Positions 13,101 to 28,100 of a stretch of 64,000 nt of DNA are shown in pieces. Source of the stretch: Telmatactis stephensoni (Eukaryota; Cnidaria; Anthozoa; Actiniaria; Isophelliidae); NCBI GenBank assembly GCA_029948255.1, contig JALIZF010001882.1, forward strand, positions 806,001 through 870,000, in the 5' to 3' direction. The position numbers and the translations under genes were made by a program. The notes below the pieces were generated by a model. The model did no database searches and was not told the origin of the DNA. It saw only the letters and a list, made by a program, of their open reading frames with translations. Each line of letters starts with the position of its first letter. Position 1 is the first letter of the stretch.

Positions 13101-16100
13101 ATCGACCAAAACGACCAACCGACAAACATTTCTCTAAGCTCAACCGCAGTGAATGAGAACTCTAACGGAGTCCTGATTGGCGTTCTGACAACAACTGATG
13201 AAGATACTTCTCAGACTTATCGCTACGTGTTAACTGACGATGCTGGGGGAAGATTTGACGTTCAAGGAGACAGGCTCTACGTCTCTTCAGGTGCTAATCT
13301 AGATTTTGAAAAACAGTCGTCTTTTCAAGTCACCGTTAAGGTAACAGACTCTGGAATACCTGCTTTGAGCTTTACAAAGAGTTTCGTTATTACCGTTCGT
13401 GACGTCAATGAAGCCCCCACTTCTATTGGTCTGTCTAACAATCACGTGACTGAGAATAGCCCCTCTGGGACTGTGATTGGTTCGTTTAATGTCACCGATC
13501 CAGATAACTTTGGTAACAAAGGTGCTGTACAATCCCATGTCTGCAGCGTGGTTGGAAGTCAAATTGGCCAGTTCGTTGTACAAAATAATGTTTTAAAACT
13601 AGACAAAGCTGTGGTTAACTTCGAGCTATCTTCGAGTGAAGGTGTTCTTGTGAGTTGTGTCGATAATGGACGACCAGCTTTAAGTCTACAGAAAAAGTTT
13701 GTGGTCATCGTTGATGACGTTAATGAAAGTCCAACAAACATTTCACTGTCAAGTAACACTATCGCTGAAAACTCTCCTCCATCTCTTGTTGGTAAGAAAA
13801 CCATCTTTCGGTCATTTTTGGTGTTTCTTATGTTTTCCTAGCCTGCGTCACATCCGGTTAAAAAACATCTCGTTTAATTCCCGTCGTCTGCGTAACAGCA
13901 AAACGAATCTGATTTTGAAAAAAAGTTTATGATTGACTAAAATAACGCTACTTGCCATTGGGTATTTCCATAGAAACGGCGGTTACTCGCGCGTCATTTT
14001 GGCGCGAAAGAACATCCAATAAGAAAGGGTATTAGAATGATCTTCATGACTTAGCCAATCACAAGTGTTACGCAGACGAAATGAACGAGGGTTTCTTCCG
14101 GATGTGACGAAGACTAATGTTTTCCGCGCGTGCGAAGAAGCCATTAGCTTCTCCATAAAGCCATCTCTTCAACGTCATTAGCGAAGCTGAAGAAATAGGC
14201 TGGAATTCATTGAAGATATTGAGAAAAAAATCTAAAATAACTTGTATTTGTTGTATTTCCATAGGAACACTTAGCACCGCTGACCCAGATAACGAAGGCT
14301 CGTTACGACAGTATTTCACCTATACGTTTGTTGGTAACACCGCTGGTCTTCCTTTTGTTATCGATGGCAGTGCAATTAATACCACAAGACCTTTGAACTA
14401 CGAAGTTCAGTCAAGCTGGACGCTGAAAATTCAATCGACCGATAGTGGAAAACCAGCGAAGAGTGTTACAAATACATTTGTGATCTCTGTAATAGGTGAG
14501 TGCTCAATTGTCTATAGAGGGAATATGCTCAAAGTACAGACCCGACTCTTTGTTGGGTGCTATCAACTTTTTATCGTACCTAAAAAACGTACAGATTTTG
14601 TCATTCTCAAGGAGGGTTTAGTGCATATAGATTTCCAGTAAAGCCTAGGCAGAAAAAATGATGAACAACATAGAAATAGACTGAATGAAATATGACCGAT
14701 GGAGTGAAAAGAAAATGGAAAATGGGAAATAGGAAACGTGAAGGAAATCTTTTGGACTGAACCTGATTGAAGATAAAAGGATAACTGACAAGAAGACGAG
14801 AGAGGGTAACAATTGTGGGGAAAAGCTAGCATAGGTTGCATGGAGGGAGGATAAAGACGAACGAGAACAAGTATATAGAAGGAAAGAATTGAAAGAAAGA
14901 GAACCGATGAGGGAAGGTTCGTTGGAATTCCAGAGTAGGTCACATGAAGAAAAGGATGAAGGATGAAGAAGGGAGCACAAAAGGACTGGGAACTGAAAAG
15001 GGAATCACAGAAAAAGTTAAACATTTTATTCTTCTGATTTCAGACATCAACGAAGCACCAACCACCATAACACTGTCGAAATCCGTGGTGAAAGAAAACA
15101 GCGCTAAAGACACAATCATCGGCTCTCTCTCCTGCCAAGACCCCGACTCTAACCAAAAACACACCTACACTCTGACAGACACTGCTTCTGGGCGGTTTAA
15201 AGTCGTACAAGACAAACTCTCAGTTGCAGTATCCAATATAAATTGCCTTAAATTTGGAGGAAGTTACTGTCACCTGAACTTCGAGGCTCAGCGGCAGCAC
15301 GTTATACGCATGCGCTGTACAGACAACGGGGTTCCTCCTCGGAGCAAGGAACAAACGTTTACAATCACTGTCAGTGACGTCAATGATAGACCACGTGACT
15401 TGAAATTGACAGGGTATATTGTTAAGGAGAACGCGACTGTTGGAACTAGGATTGGTCGAATTGTGGCGACAGACGAAGATCGACACCAAGTATTGTCCTA
15501 TGAGCTTGTCGACAATGATGGCGGTCGATTTTCTGTGGATAAAGATAATTATGTTGTAAAAGCTAAGGGAACAGATTATGAAACTAACAAGGTCCATGTG
15601 ATTACTGTACAAGTTACAGATAATGGAACAATACCACTCACGGTAAAGATGCAGACGTTAGTGCATGTAAAAGGGAAAAAATGAATGAATATTTCAAGGA
15701 AAGAAGGAGGGAAGGAAGGAAGGGGGGGAGGGAGGGAGGAAAGGAAGGAAGGAAGGAAGGAAGGGAGAGATGAAGGAAGGAAGGAAGGGAGAGATGAAGG
15801 AAGGAAGGAAGGAAAGAGGGAGGGTAGGAAGAAAGGAAGCTAGGAAATAAAGAAAGGAAGGACGGAAGGAAGGAGAGAGGGAGATAGTAAAGAAAAAATG
15901 GAATAATATTGTTGTATGGATTTGTTTTAATAGTTAACCAAAAACATGACCATCTCCGTTGAAAACATCAACGAGGCTCCAATAAACACCTCCATTATCT
16001 CTCAAGGTGGACAACAGACCTACCCAGACAACCTCCCTAAAGTAAACGAAAACTCTCCCATGAGGACTGTAGTGGGTACACTAGTATCCTTAGACCACGA

Positions 16101-19100
16101 CGAGGTCCAGTCTCTTAAGTTTACTTTGCTAAACGACGCGTCTGGGAAATTCTCCATCGGTTCTCCAGTCACTTGTCAAAATCTAACAAACATCCCTGGA
16201 ATAAAATCAAGATGCACGGTCTCGCTTCTCGTCAAGGGGAAACTGAACTACGAACAAAGCAACAGCGAAGACATTCTCATCAAAGTAACAGACCCTAAGG
16301 GCGCGTCTCACACCCAAAAATTCACGGTTAAAATCCTTGATGTGAATGACAGACCCAGCGATATTACCCTCTCTGGTGGTGACGTCGGGTATGTGGACGA
16401 AAACGCCAATAATGCCTTAGTTGGTGATTTGGCGACCACTGATGAGGATTCTAAACAAACACACACTTATCGTCTGGTTAACAATGGTGGCTGGAAGTTT
16501 GTGCTAAGAGGAAACAAGGTGTACACCTCTTTGTACGCGAGATTGGACTACGAGAAGAAGTCTGTGTATAGTATCATAGTAAGGGCTATTGATAATGGAC
16601 GACCAAGACTATTTGTTGACAAAACTTTTACAATTAAGGTATGTGTTTGTAGATAAAGTTCCATAGTTCCATATGTGGAACTTATTGAAAACATTCTTAT
16701 GAATCGTTTCATTATCATAATTTATCATTTATGTTTGTTATTAAGTTGTCTTTTTTGTAGCAAGGGGTGCTTGTAAGTGCCAGGGTGGGTTTATATCTTT
16801 TTTCTTTTAGGGGTTGGGTCGGGTAATTTACCTTGTAGGGGACCTTGCTTTGGGTCCTATTGTAAATTTACCTGCCTTTGGGCGAATTCATTAAATAAAT
16901 AAAAAATAAATAAATATTGTTGAGAGTGAACATATCCCCTCGGGACAGAACTAGCTGTCCGACTTTGGGAGGTGTTCATTGTATACTCCCTCCCAGAGTT
17001 ATACCTTGGGGACCCCCTGTTATACTCTGTGCCACTGAGAATCAACATTTCCTTTCAGGTCAAAGATGTCAACGAAAAGCCTACCAACATTCTCCTCTCA
17101 AACCTCAACGTATCAGAAAACTCCCCCACTGGGCTCCCTGTTGGGAAAATCTCAGTTATCGATCCTGACAACTACGGTCCCAGGGGTCCCTGGCAAGTAC
17201 ATGCTTGCTTCATTGTCAACAATGTCCCTTTTATTGTTAACCAATCGTCAAGCGAGTTAATAGTGGCAGGCAGCTTGAACTACGAGATCACGCCGACCAT
17301 TGACGTCACTCTTCGTTGTCATGACAACGGAAGTATCCCGCTGTCTTTTGAAAAAACACTTACTGTCGTCATTATAGATGTCAATGAAGCTCCTACGAGC
17401 ATTCGTCTCATTGGTTCAACGGTCGCAGAGAATTCTGGGGTGGTTACCATAGGAACGCTCGATACAATAGACCCCGATAATTTAGTGTCTCAGGTGCAAA
17501 CGTTTACGTATTCTATCATCGCTGGTAGTAGTTTGCCGTTTACTATTGATGGTGATAGTTTGAAGACGACCAGAAGTTTGGATTACGAGGCGAAATCTTC
17601 CTGGCAGGTCACCATTCAGTCAACAGATAACAAAGGTTGGTACTAGTTAACTAGGGCAGATTTCGTATGAGTGTGAAACGGACCGCGCCGTGCTGTGACC
17701 GTGTCAATGCTGTGATCTCTATAAATACATTCAAAATTTCCGCCGTAACTGTGCCGTCACCTTGCGGTGCCGTTTTCACAGTCATACGAAATCTGCTTTA
17801 AGGCTCAAAAAGTTGAATATTTATTACTCGGGCTACCTGAGGGAAACTGATTCTAGACGTTAAACGATGAGCAAGTGTGCAAAATTACCCAGTTGGCCTT
17901 TGCAGCAAGCTTTGTTACTCGGGCTACCTCGTGGCTTGCCGAATCGGGCTACCTCGTAGCCCGAGTGAACGATATCATATTGTATTATTGTTTATTCATA
18001 TTTAGGGAGGGTTTCATTTTGTTCGCTATATGCACATATAAGAGAGGCAACAATGCTTATTGTGCATTGAGATGGATTCCTCCACTCCTCCTAGCCTTTT
18101 CTCCATTTCCCGCGTGCTTCTTTACTATATCATAACCTTGTCCAAAAGATTTTTCGAAATTTAATGTCTAAACATGGTTTTAATCATCCGACGCTATCTA
18201 CCTCCTCTCTCTCTGTCCCTAGTAATACAGCGTGTTTGCCATATTACTTATGCTCTCTATGTAAACCGTTATCATGTTCAGGTCTCAGTGTCAAGAAGAA
18301 CTTCATCATATCTGTCACCGATCGAAATGATGCTCCTGCTGGCCTTAATTTCACTGGTCCTCTATCGATCGCCGAAAGTAGTGCCCTGGGCACGTTTGTT
18401 GGTACTGTTTCTACTGTAGACCAAGACGATGGCCAAACCTTTACGTATCAGATTGAGAGTGTTCTTGCTGAAGGATATAATATTGCACGGTAAATCTTAT
18501 TCAATTTAGTGAGTATATTAGCATGGCTTCCAATAGATTGATTCCAAATAGGTTGCACGATCACGTGACTATCATGTGACTATCACGTGACCATCCCGGT
18601 TCCCAATAGGTTCCACAATCACAAGACCATCACGTGACAATCACAAGACCATCATGTCACTATCACGTGACGATCACGGTTCCCGATAGGTTGCACGATC
18701 ACGTGGCAGCTGCCAATGTTGGTTGGCAAGAACAGTAAAATCACTTTACGATAGTTCAGTGGAAAGTGATTATTTTGCTTTTCTATCCAGCATTACTGCC
18801 CTTAGATTATGATTATACCATAATTTAGATCACTATCCACAATACACAATGCACTAGAATATATTTCAAAAAGTTTGAATTTAATTTAAATCGCAAAACC
18901 TTCGGATAAAGCGGCCTTGATCACAGCATAAATAGTGAAAATAGAATCCAAGTTAATTAAATATAATTAAATAACTTATTTTTTCAGTAACGACAGTACT
19001 GTTCTAGGCGTCTTTTCCATTGGCTCAACGACAGGAATCGTCACACTTTCGTCATCTCTAAACTTTGAAAAATATACCAAATATACACTTTCGATTCGTT

Positions 19101-22100
19101 CTGTTGACTCGGGTTCTCCACCATTGTCCGTGACGGGCTTGATGAGCGTTCAAGTAACAGACATCAATGAACCGCCAGTTAATATAACACTCAGCAGTCA
19201 TACAGTAAGTATTACCCCAACGTATTACGTGCATACCACACTTTTCGTTTGTTCTGATGAGTCGAGCGCAGTGAGGTCCGTACAGAATGAACTAGAGTCA
19301 AATATTTTACCGTCCGGCCTGACTTAACTCAGACAGTAAGCGTTTTATCATATGACTCTTTTTCATTATTTTATTTATATTTTTGAACGCGCGCGCGGTT
19401 TCGGGTACGGATACGGGTTTTCCGGACCGCCTTCGACAATCCGTATTTGCCCCGTCACGTGACTATTTCCAAAGGTTTTCTTAAGAGCGCGCGCGGGCTC
19501 AAATACGGATCATCAGCATATGATAAATATAATGGTTGTCTTATATTTGTTTTGATGCGATCTTTTTGTTTAGGTGCTCGAGAACAAGCCTGTGAATACT
19601 AAAATTGGCAGCTTGTTTGTTCACGATCCTGACAACGCAGTCATTGGTCGGCAACACTTCACATGTCATGTGACCAATCATGTTCCATTTAAGGTAAATC
19701 TTAACGTTTACACCAACCAACCCACTCACCTACCCAACCCACCACCCACCGACCCATCCACCCACCAATCCTCCAACTAAACCATACACCTCAACACAAC
19801 CAAACAACCATCCATTTCCCAACCAACCCACCACACCCAAATTAACCAAACTAGCAGTCCATCCATCCATCAATCATCCAGCCAGCCAGTCACCCTACCA
19901 GCCAACCAACGAACTAAGGCAATCAACAGACCGACTAACCAATCCGATCGACCGACCTTCCGACCGACCGACGGTCGGACAATCCACTTGACCCACCCAT
20001 TGTTTATACTTTTGTTGTAAAATGTGACTTCTTGTTTGTATTATTAGGTCATAAATGACTTAGTGTTGGTTGTGGGGAAAGATGTTCTAGATTATGAGAC
20101 GCAAAACACTTATGCTGTCAGCGTAAGTTTTGAATTTTCACTTCTTTTTCTTTCTTAAATTTTACTTTTATTCTTTTCATTCATTCATTTCTCTTTCTCT
20201 CTTTCTTTCTTTCTCTCTTTCTTAATCTGCACTTCATCCGATAATCACGTTTTCCTCAAACGCCAGGTCAACTGCAGTGAACAGAAACCACCAAACAAGT
20301 TCTCTATAGCTACAACATTTACTATTAACATAGAAGATGTCAACGAACCACCTTATAATCTCACAATATCAAATACCAATATAGCAGAAAACGGAAAACC
20401 CGGGGATATAGTTGGCGTTCTTAATGTCCAGGACCCTGATACTTCGGTAAGTGACGTTACTCATAGATAGTTTATTATGTCTTTATTTAACATTCAAATG
20501 TATTAATAAACATTGGTAATTTTGATTTCTTTTGATGTAGGAGGAACCGTCTGGATCTAAACGGGAAATGAAACAAATATTTCATTAATATAATTTAAAA
20601 GCCTGTTTTATTTTTCCCCTGGTTATTCTATTCAAGTTCAAGAATATATTTCTTTTCCTGAAGATCGAAGTTCCTTACCTTCTCCTACTCTCCACTCTCC
20701 ACTCCCTTCCCTCCCCTCTCCCCTCCCCTCCCCTCTCCTCCCCTCCCCTCCCCTCTCCTCTCCTCCCCCTCCTTAATTTTGAGAGCAAACGAACTGTTCA
20801 TCCGTCCTAAGTGGGGGAGGGGAGGGGAGAGGTCACTTAATTGAAAATTGCCTGCTTTCGCATGACAATACCTTCTGTTTTGGGGATAGTTGGAAGCAGA
20901 TATTTCGGAAATTACTTTTTGGCCAAGAAAATATGGAAAAACGCAATGCGGAAAAATTTAGAAATTAAATGTAAAGTTTGAATTCGCGCGAGCAAGAATA
21001 CGACAAAAAAAAACAAAAACAAAAAACAAAAAAAACAAAAAAACAAAACAAACAAAAAAAAACCACACAAAAAAAAAACAAAAAAAACCCTCGTACTCGT
21101 AGTCGTTCTCGTAGCCAAATCTAAAGTTCTCTATTCAGATACAGCTGTGAGACCACATAAAATCCTGTTTGGAAGAAAAAAATATTTTCCCTCTCTCTCC
21201 CTTTAACTATATGAATGAATAAAAGGAAAAATTAAATCCTAAAATATTTTAGACATTATTGCCAAATGCTTTGATTAAAGATTATAAGAGGAGATCAAAA
21301 TGGTTGAAAAAAAAAATCACTGTAACTAGTAAAAAGAAAATTATATACAAGAGCGAGCGAGCGAGCGAAAGAGTTTTTCCATAAATGAACAGTTTTTGAG
21401 TACTCTGGCAAGCAATGATGAGCGTTTTCGCCGATCAATTTCATCAAAAAGATTTTTGAAAACACAATCGAAAAATTTGAAAAAAATATCTATGTATGAC
21501 CGAAAGACTGTAGCATTAGGCAATCTACCATTACTTTAGCAAAATCGATTTTTGAAGGAGCAGTAAAAATGAAGCGATTTGATGCAAACTTAAGCAACGA
21601 GCTCGGATGTGAATAGTTAAATCAAGGAGGGCTGTATCTTACCTTTATTCTGGGAATTTCAAGGTTGGATTGTTGAAAATAATTTTTCAATTCGTTCTGG
21701 GAGATCACTTCTTTCAAAACCTTTGCATCGCCAGTGTTGATAATAGTAATATTCATGGTTGTATTTCCACAGCATTTACGCGGCCTTTTCTCCTGAACTT
21801 GAACTTTTAGCTGAGACTGATAGGCGGCATTAGGGACCATGCTGTTGTCTTCATAGATGGATGGAGTGCAGCCCATTTTGAGTTCAGAGCAAACGAAATT
21901 AAGGACACAAAAATTTACCCTCCTCTGCTTGCGCTTTTTGGAGAATGAAGAGAGTTGGTTTTTAATTTACCTTTCTGTGTAACATCATTTATGTAATTAA
22001 TTGTCATGACAACAGAAAGTATTACGTCATGATTGCCATAGTTACAGCATCTTTTCGTGAGTCAGTCCTAAGGAAAGGGGATGATGCTGTTGTCTTCATA

Positions 22101-25100
22101 GATGGATGGAGTGCAGCCCATTTTGAGTTCAGAGCAAACGAAATTAAGGACACACAAAAATTTACCCTCCTCTGCTTGCGCTTTTTGGAGAATGAAGAGA
22201 GTTGGTTTTTAATTTACCTTTCTGTGTAACATCATTTATGTAATTAATTGTCATGACAACAGAAAGTATTACGTCATGATTGCCATAGTTACAGCATCTT
22301 TTCGTGAGTCAGTCCTAAGGAAAGGGGATGATGCTGTTGTCTTCATAGATGGATGGAGTGCAGCCCATTTTGAGTTCAGAGCAAACGAAATTAAGGACAC
22401 ACAAAAATTTATGCACCTCTGCTAGCGCTTTTTGGAGAATGAAGAGAGTTGGTTTAAAAAAAAAAAAAAAAAAAGACTCTTTGTTTTAACGAGGATATAA
22501 CAGGTAAAGCAAGGCTTTTTTCCAACCTGGTCCTCAAATCCTGAAATAAATAGTTTTTGTAAACGCATCGAGATTTTTAGATGCGTACCAAGCAAATACA
22601 TTATTATTATTATTAAATACACACTGATAATCGGTAAACATAAAGTGTTTAAAAATCCCAACTGGCAAGGAGGCGAACCAGTTGGCTATATTACATTTAA
22701 TTAATTAATTTACCTTCCTGTGTAACATCATTTATGTAATTAATTGTCATGACAACAGAAAGTATTACGTCATGATTGCCATAGTTACAGCATCTTTTCG
22801 TGAGTCAGTCCTAAGGAAAGGGGATGATGCTGTTGTTTTCATAGATGGATGGAGTGCAGCCCATTTTGAGTTCAGAGCAAACGAAATTAAGGACACACAA
22901 AAATTTACCCTCCTCTGCTAGCGCTTTTTAGAGAATGAAGAGAGTTGGTTTTTAATTTACCTTCCTGTGTAACATCATTTATGTAATTAATTGTCATGAC
23001 AACAGAAACGTATTACGTCATGATTACCATAGTTACAGCATCTTTTCGTGACTCAGTCCTAAGGAAAGGGGATGGTCAGAAGTGGCTAGTCGTTATGACA
23101 ACAGAAAGTATTACGTCATCATTACCATAGTAACATCATGTTATCGTAACTAATCGCCATAATAACAGAAAGTATTGCGTCATCATTACCATAGTAACAT
23201 GTTATCGTAACTAATCGCCATAACAACAGAAAGTATTACGTCATCATTACCATAGTAACATCATGTTATCGTAACTAATCGTCATAACAACAAAGTATTA
23301 CGTCATCATTACCATAGTTACGGCGTCTTTTTGTGACTCTGTCCTAAGGAAAGAGGATGCTCAGAAGTAACTAGTAAATAAATAAAATAAATAAATAAAT
23401 AAATGAATAAATATACATTTTGAAATAGCTGAGAAAATATTGAGTTTTTGAAATCGTGCCGTTACCTTGGCAACAGGACGTGTCTTGTTGCTAGGGGAAC
23501 GCTTAATTATTTACTTCGATGCGTAATAGCTATCATGAAATTCAATAGAAAAATTTTACCCTCTCGATATCCATGGAAGAGTGGTCCCTTTTATTTCATT
23601 TCACTCATGGTTCTCCATTTCTATGCATATTTGTTTTTGTTTCCAGGGAAGCAGTTTTGCCAAAGTAACTATCAGTATTCAAACCCAGTCCCCTGACACT
23701 GACGCCTTCAAGATTGACCGCAAGACCCTAGTAGCCACAAAGGTGTTAAACTTTGAGGCGATATCTTCTTACCAGCTGACTCTAATCGCCACAGACGGGG
23801 GTTCTCCTCCATTGAATACAAGTTTGACATTTTATGTAGACGTAAGTATTTTCCGATTGCATAGTATAGGTCAGCCGCAGACGATTTCGCGTGCGTGTGA
23901 AAATCTACGACACATTGAAAGGGCATGATAACGGTTACGGAAAACACGCTGGCGGAAAAACAGTTTATGACCTTTCTTTGTAAGAACACCTATAAGTAGT
24001 CAATATTTTGTATACAAGCCCTTTACGTCTCACAGAACAAAATGTCCATTGCCAACAAAATTTAGTGAACGCGTTTCTGGGCCCAGTTGTTTGAAAGACG
24101 ATTAGCACTAACCCAAGATTAAATCTAAAGAGAACCATTGATTGATTGATTGAAGTGACATTTTGCCAAACACAAAAAAAAACGATTTAAGTTTAACGAA
24201 AGATACTTTTTTGCAAATTGTTTTCAGGTAATTGATATGAATGATCCCCCTAGTAATTTAACCTTAACGTCCACTGGTATCTACGAGAACTCGACGGCTG
24301 GTACTATAGTAGGGACATTAAAGGCTTTAGACCAAGACAAAGGACAGACACTTGTTTATGATGTTGAAAATCCTTCAGGTATGGAACGTTGATTCAATAC
24401 TTTGAATTTCACAGTCAGGAGAAATCTGTTGGGTTCGTGACGATCGATTGGTAGACTTCTTGACATCTGGAGCGACACGGGTGAAAAACGCATTGCGCAT
24501 ACTCGGAAGTTTGAAATAAAATCATTAGAGGTTTAGTAAATCTTGAAAGTTAAGGCTGTCCTGTGAAAAGTTAGTTGTTCTCTTTCCCTGGTCAAATAAT
24601 ACACGAGAAATTCGCATAATACACGACAGTTGAATCGACGGTACTTTTATTTGTAAATACGAACGCTTCCACGAATTCCCGCCGAATTTTCGAGCATGCG
24701 CAATGCGTTTTTCACCCGTGTCATCTGGAGCTAAGTCGTTTTCCGAAGTGTTTAATTAATTTTACAGGAGCAAATCTGCACCAGTACGCTTACTCGTTCA
24801 ACCGTTTGTATAGTTACACGTTGCGTCAGTCAAAAGTCTCAATGACTCGATTGTGGAAAGGGCGATATTTATTAGCTTACTGTGAATCTAACATAATGTT
24901 AAGGCCAGTTTATCCATTGTGTCGGAAAACACCTTCTTTTTTGTATGACTGTCTGAAGATTGTACTTGGGTTCATAGTAGTAGCTTATCACCCCATTCCC
25001 AGTCAGGACTTTTGTCTTACGCAGCGCGTAATTATACAAACGGTGGTAATCAACGCCAGAAATATTGGAACTGAAGAGAGCGCGCATGCGCGATAAACAT

Positions 25101-28100
25101 CTGCAAGGTTTATTAGATGGGTGGTTAACGAGTTAGTTAACGTTCTCAAGAAGTCAGTTATGGGTCTTTCGAGAGACGGGCCCAAGATCAAAAGAGGACC
25201 ATGTACTAGTCTTGGAAAAGTCACCGGTGGCAAATCGCGTGTTTGTTTGTGTAGGATAACGTACAGGTATACCACACGCGACACACGATCTGTCGCCGGT
25301 GATTTTCGAAATCACGTTTTAACGATCTCCTCTCCCTTCCCCTGGTTCTTGAATATAAGTTTTAAAGAATCTTTTAGAGCTGTTTTTCTCATCTTCGCAG
25401 CTTCAATTCCAAACGTAAAACCTCATTACCCATTGTTTATCGGCGTTCATTCCAAGACAAAAGTCCCTCTTCGTTGTGCTGTATTTGGTGACAATTAAAA
25501 TACAGCGTTAACTCTTTTGTGTTATTTTAGATGTTTTTACAACTAAAGGAAACCAACTTCTTCTAAAGAAGGCGTCACTGAATTATGAAGCAGCTTCGAC
25601 GATCAATGTTTCCATTAAGATAACAGACAATGGAAAACCACCGCAAATAACAGAGGTAGGGTTTCGTCCGCCTTCCTTCCTTCCTTCCTTCCTTCCTTCC
25701 TTCCTTCCTTCCTTCCTTCCTTCCTTCCTTCCTTCCTTCCTTCCTTCCTTCCTTCCTTCCTTCTGTCTTCGTTCTTTCACCTTTCCATCTAACCTTCCGT
25801 CCCTCTTTTCTGGTTGACTTCATTTCGTTTCACCACCTTTTGTTTTGCCTTTTTACAGCTTTCTGTCATGGTAAGGGTCCTAGACTGTAACGATCCTCCT
25901 TCTGACATCAAGATGACGTCACCACTTCCTCTTGATGCCTTCCAAAGGGTCATGGTACCAGAAAACAGTCCAGGAGGAACACTGGTGGCAAATATGACAG
26001 TAGTGGATGAAGACTATTCACAGGATCACACATGTGTACTAAAAGATGGTCTGCAATGGTTTACAATAAGCTCACTTTCAAAGACTACTGCGCAAGTTTT
26101 TGGTGAAGAAAGCCGCTGGCCTTGATTATGAAACTATGAATGACATGTTCATTACAGGTAGTTAGTAGTTATTGGATAAAAGAACTCTGATGTATCGCGT
26201 GCTCTGTGTGGCGCGTTCTATATGAAAGCAAATAGCACACGTGCACTTTTTCAAACTCTTTGTAACGAATGAAATAGAAATTTGCCTGATGTGCTGTGTA
26301 CCGATTTAAAGCAACCCCCTCCCCCCAAATCTGCACACAGGACGCGCGCGTTTTCTATTTCTTCAACATGCTATAGATGATAGATTATGTGAAAATGCTT
26401 TTTACAACCATTATGGACAAAGTCCTTCCTTCCTCCGTCCGTCCGTCCGACCGTCCGTCTGTCCGACTGTCCGTCCGTCCATCCGTCCATCCGTCCATCC
26501 ATCCATCCATCTATCCATTCATCCATTCATTCATCCATCCATACATCCTTCCTTCCTTTCCTTTCCTCCCTGTCTCCTATCCCCCCCTTCCTTCCCCCAT
26601 CCTTTCCTCATTCCCATCTTCCCTCCCGTCATCCCTTCCGTCCTTCATTCGTACAATCCATAAACTAACGACCTACTTGTTTTCAAAGTGGTCGTCCAAT
26701 GTACCGATGATGGTTCACCTCCATACTTCCAAGTCAACAATCATTCAATATTACTGTGACTGACGTCAATGAGGCCCCGTACAATATAACCTTGTCTGGC
26801 GATCACATGGTCCAGGAACATCTCCCAAAAGGTTCTGTGATTGGAAACCTTGCTTGTGAAGACCAAGACTTTGACCAGAACCATGTGTTCACAGTGACTG
26901 GAGACTCTGCAAAGGTCTTTGAGGTATGTCAAAAATAAATAATTTAAAAAAGATAAATAATAATCTTTTCACAGCAACATATCCATATAGTGGTTCTTCA
27001 TCTTCTTGCACTCACACTCACTACCTTTACATTAAATATTTTACATACAACGCTCAACTCACAAGTTGATTTTTGCTGAGGGAGAAAAACCGGAGAACCT
27101 GGAAAAAAACCCTCGTGGCATGGTAGAAAACAACACATCAAACAAACTCAGTTCACATTAGTGCTCTCACCACTAGGCCAACCATGCCAACCAAAAATAC
27201 TTCAGCACTTCTCCCTTTTGTTAACCCCAGTTAATTTTTGACCACACTATGTCAAATGACAGGTTCTTGTAATTTGAATTGGAAAACTTGATACACGTTA
27301 GAACGCTGCAACCGCCAGCATTACCTACCAGCGACAACGCGGTTTTGTTGGTTGGGTGGTTGGTGTGAGATCAAAATGTATACACCTATTTCACAAAAGG
27401 TTGTCACTGAGACGAAAGACCTAAAGCACACGCGACTAGACCGAAAAGGAGTATGGGTAGATGCAAAACTTAACTCACTTTTCAGGTCTGGTCTTGATTC
27501 TAGACATCAAGAACTAATGAAGTTCTGTGTTGTATAAGGGTAAAGCAAGCTAGATGTGTTGATATTCGTGTGGTTTTATTGCTTTAATAATTTCTACCCA
27601 TACTCCCTTTTGGGTGAGTCGCGAATGCTTGGGCTCTTTGGCCGACAACGTTTTTCTATTTCAAAATCGCTGACGTTGGTCAATCTGAATCTAGGGACGG
27701 AATATAATTTTTTGCTTGTGTTTTCTAACAAAAACGCACAACGTCAACTCAACACTCATAACTTATATTCCAATACTTCAACAATCTACATCATTCGGTT
27801 TTGTATCTAGAAAAAATGCAGCCAGTTCCGTGTTCAACGATGTCCGATTCAGATCTCCGTCTGTCAACTTTTTTAAAAAAAAAAGTTTTAAAATGACGAA
27901 GATCTAAGAATTACAACACGTGAGTGAATTCAAAGTAGGAAAACAACTATTTCTACTTTACCCTATCCAATTGTCCGTTAATCTGGCTTATTTACAAACA
28001 GTTAACAAAAAAATCTCATGCATCTAATATTTTCTGTAAGGTTAATCCACTTTCTTCGACTTTGGTCGTGAAAGACCCTTCGTACTTGGACTACGAAACC

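Noticed and set aside
19710..19990. Telomere-like or CRISPR-like repeat
   Set aside because: The CCAA/CCCACC tract has no constant unit and no spacer structure.
22029..22229. + strand ORF in the 245-bp repeat
   Set aside because: It is antisense to the repeated MGC start and exists only because the repeat is open in that frame.
25575..25823. Lys-Glu-Gly-Arg repeat proteins on the minus strand
   Set aside because: They are the reverse reading of the CCTT microsatellite.
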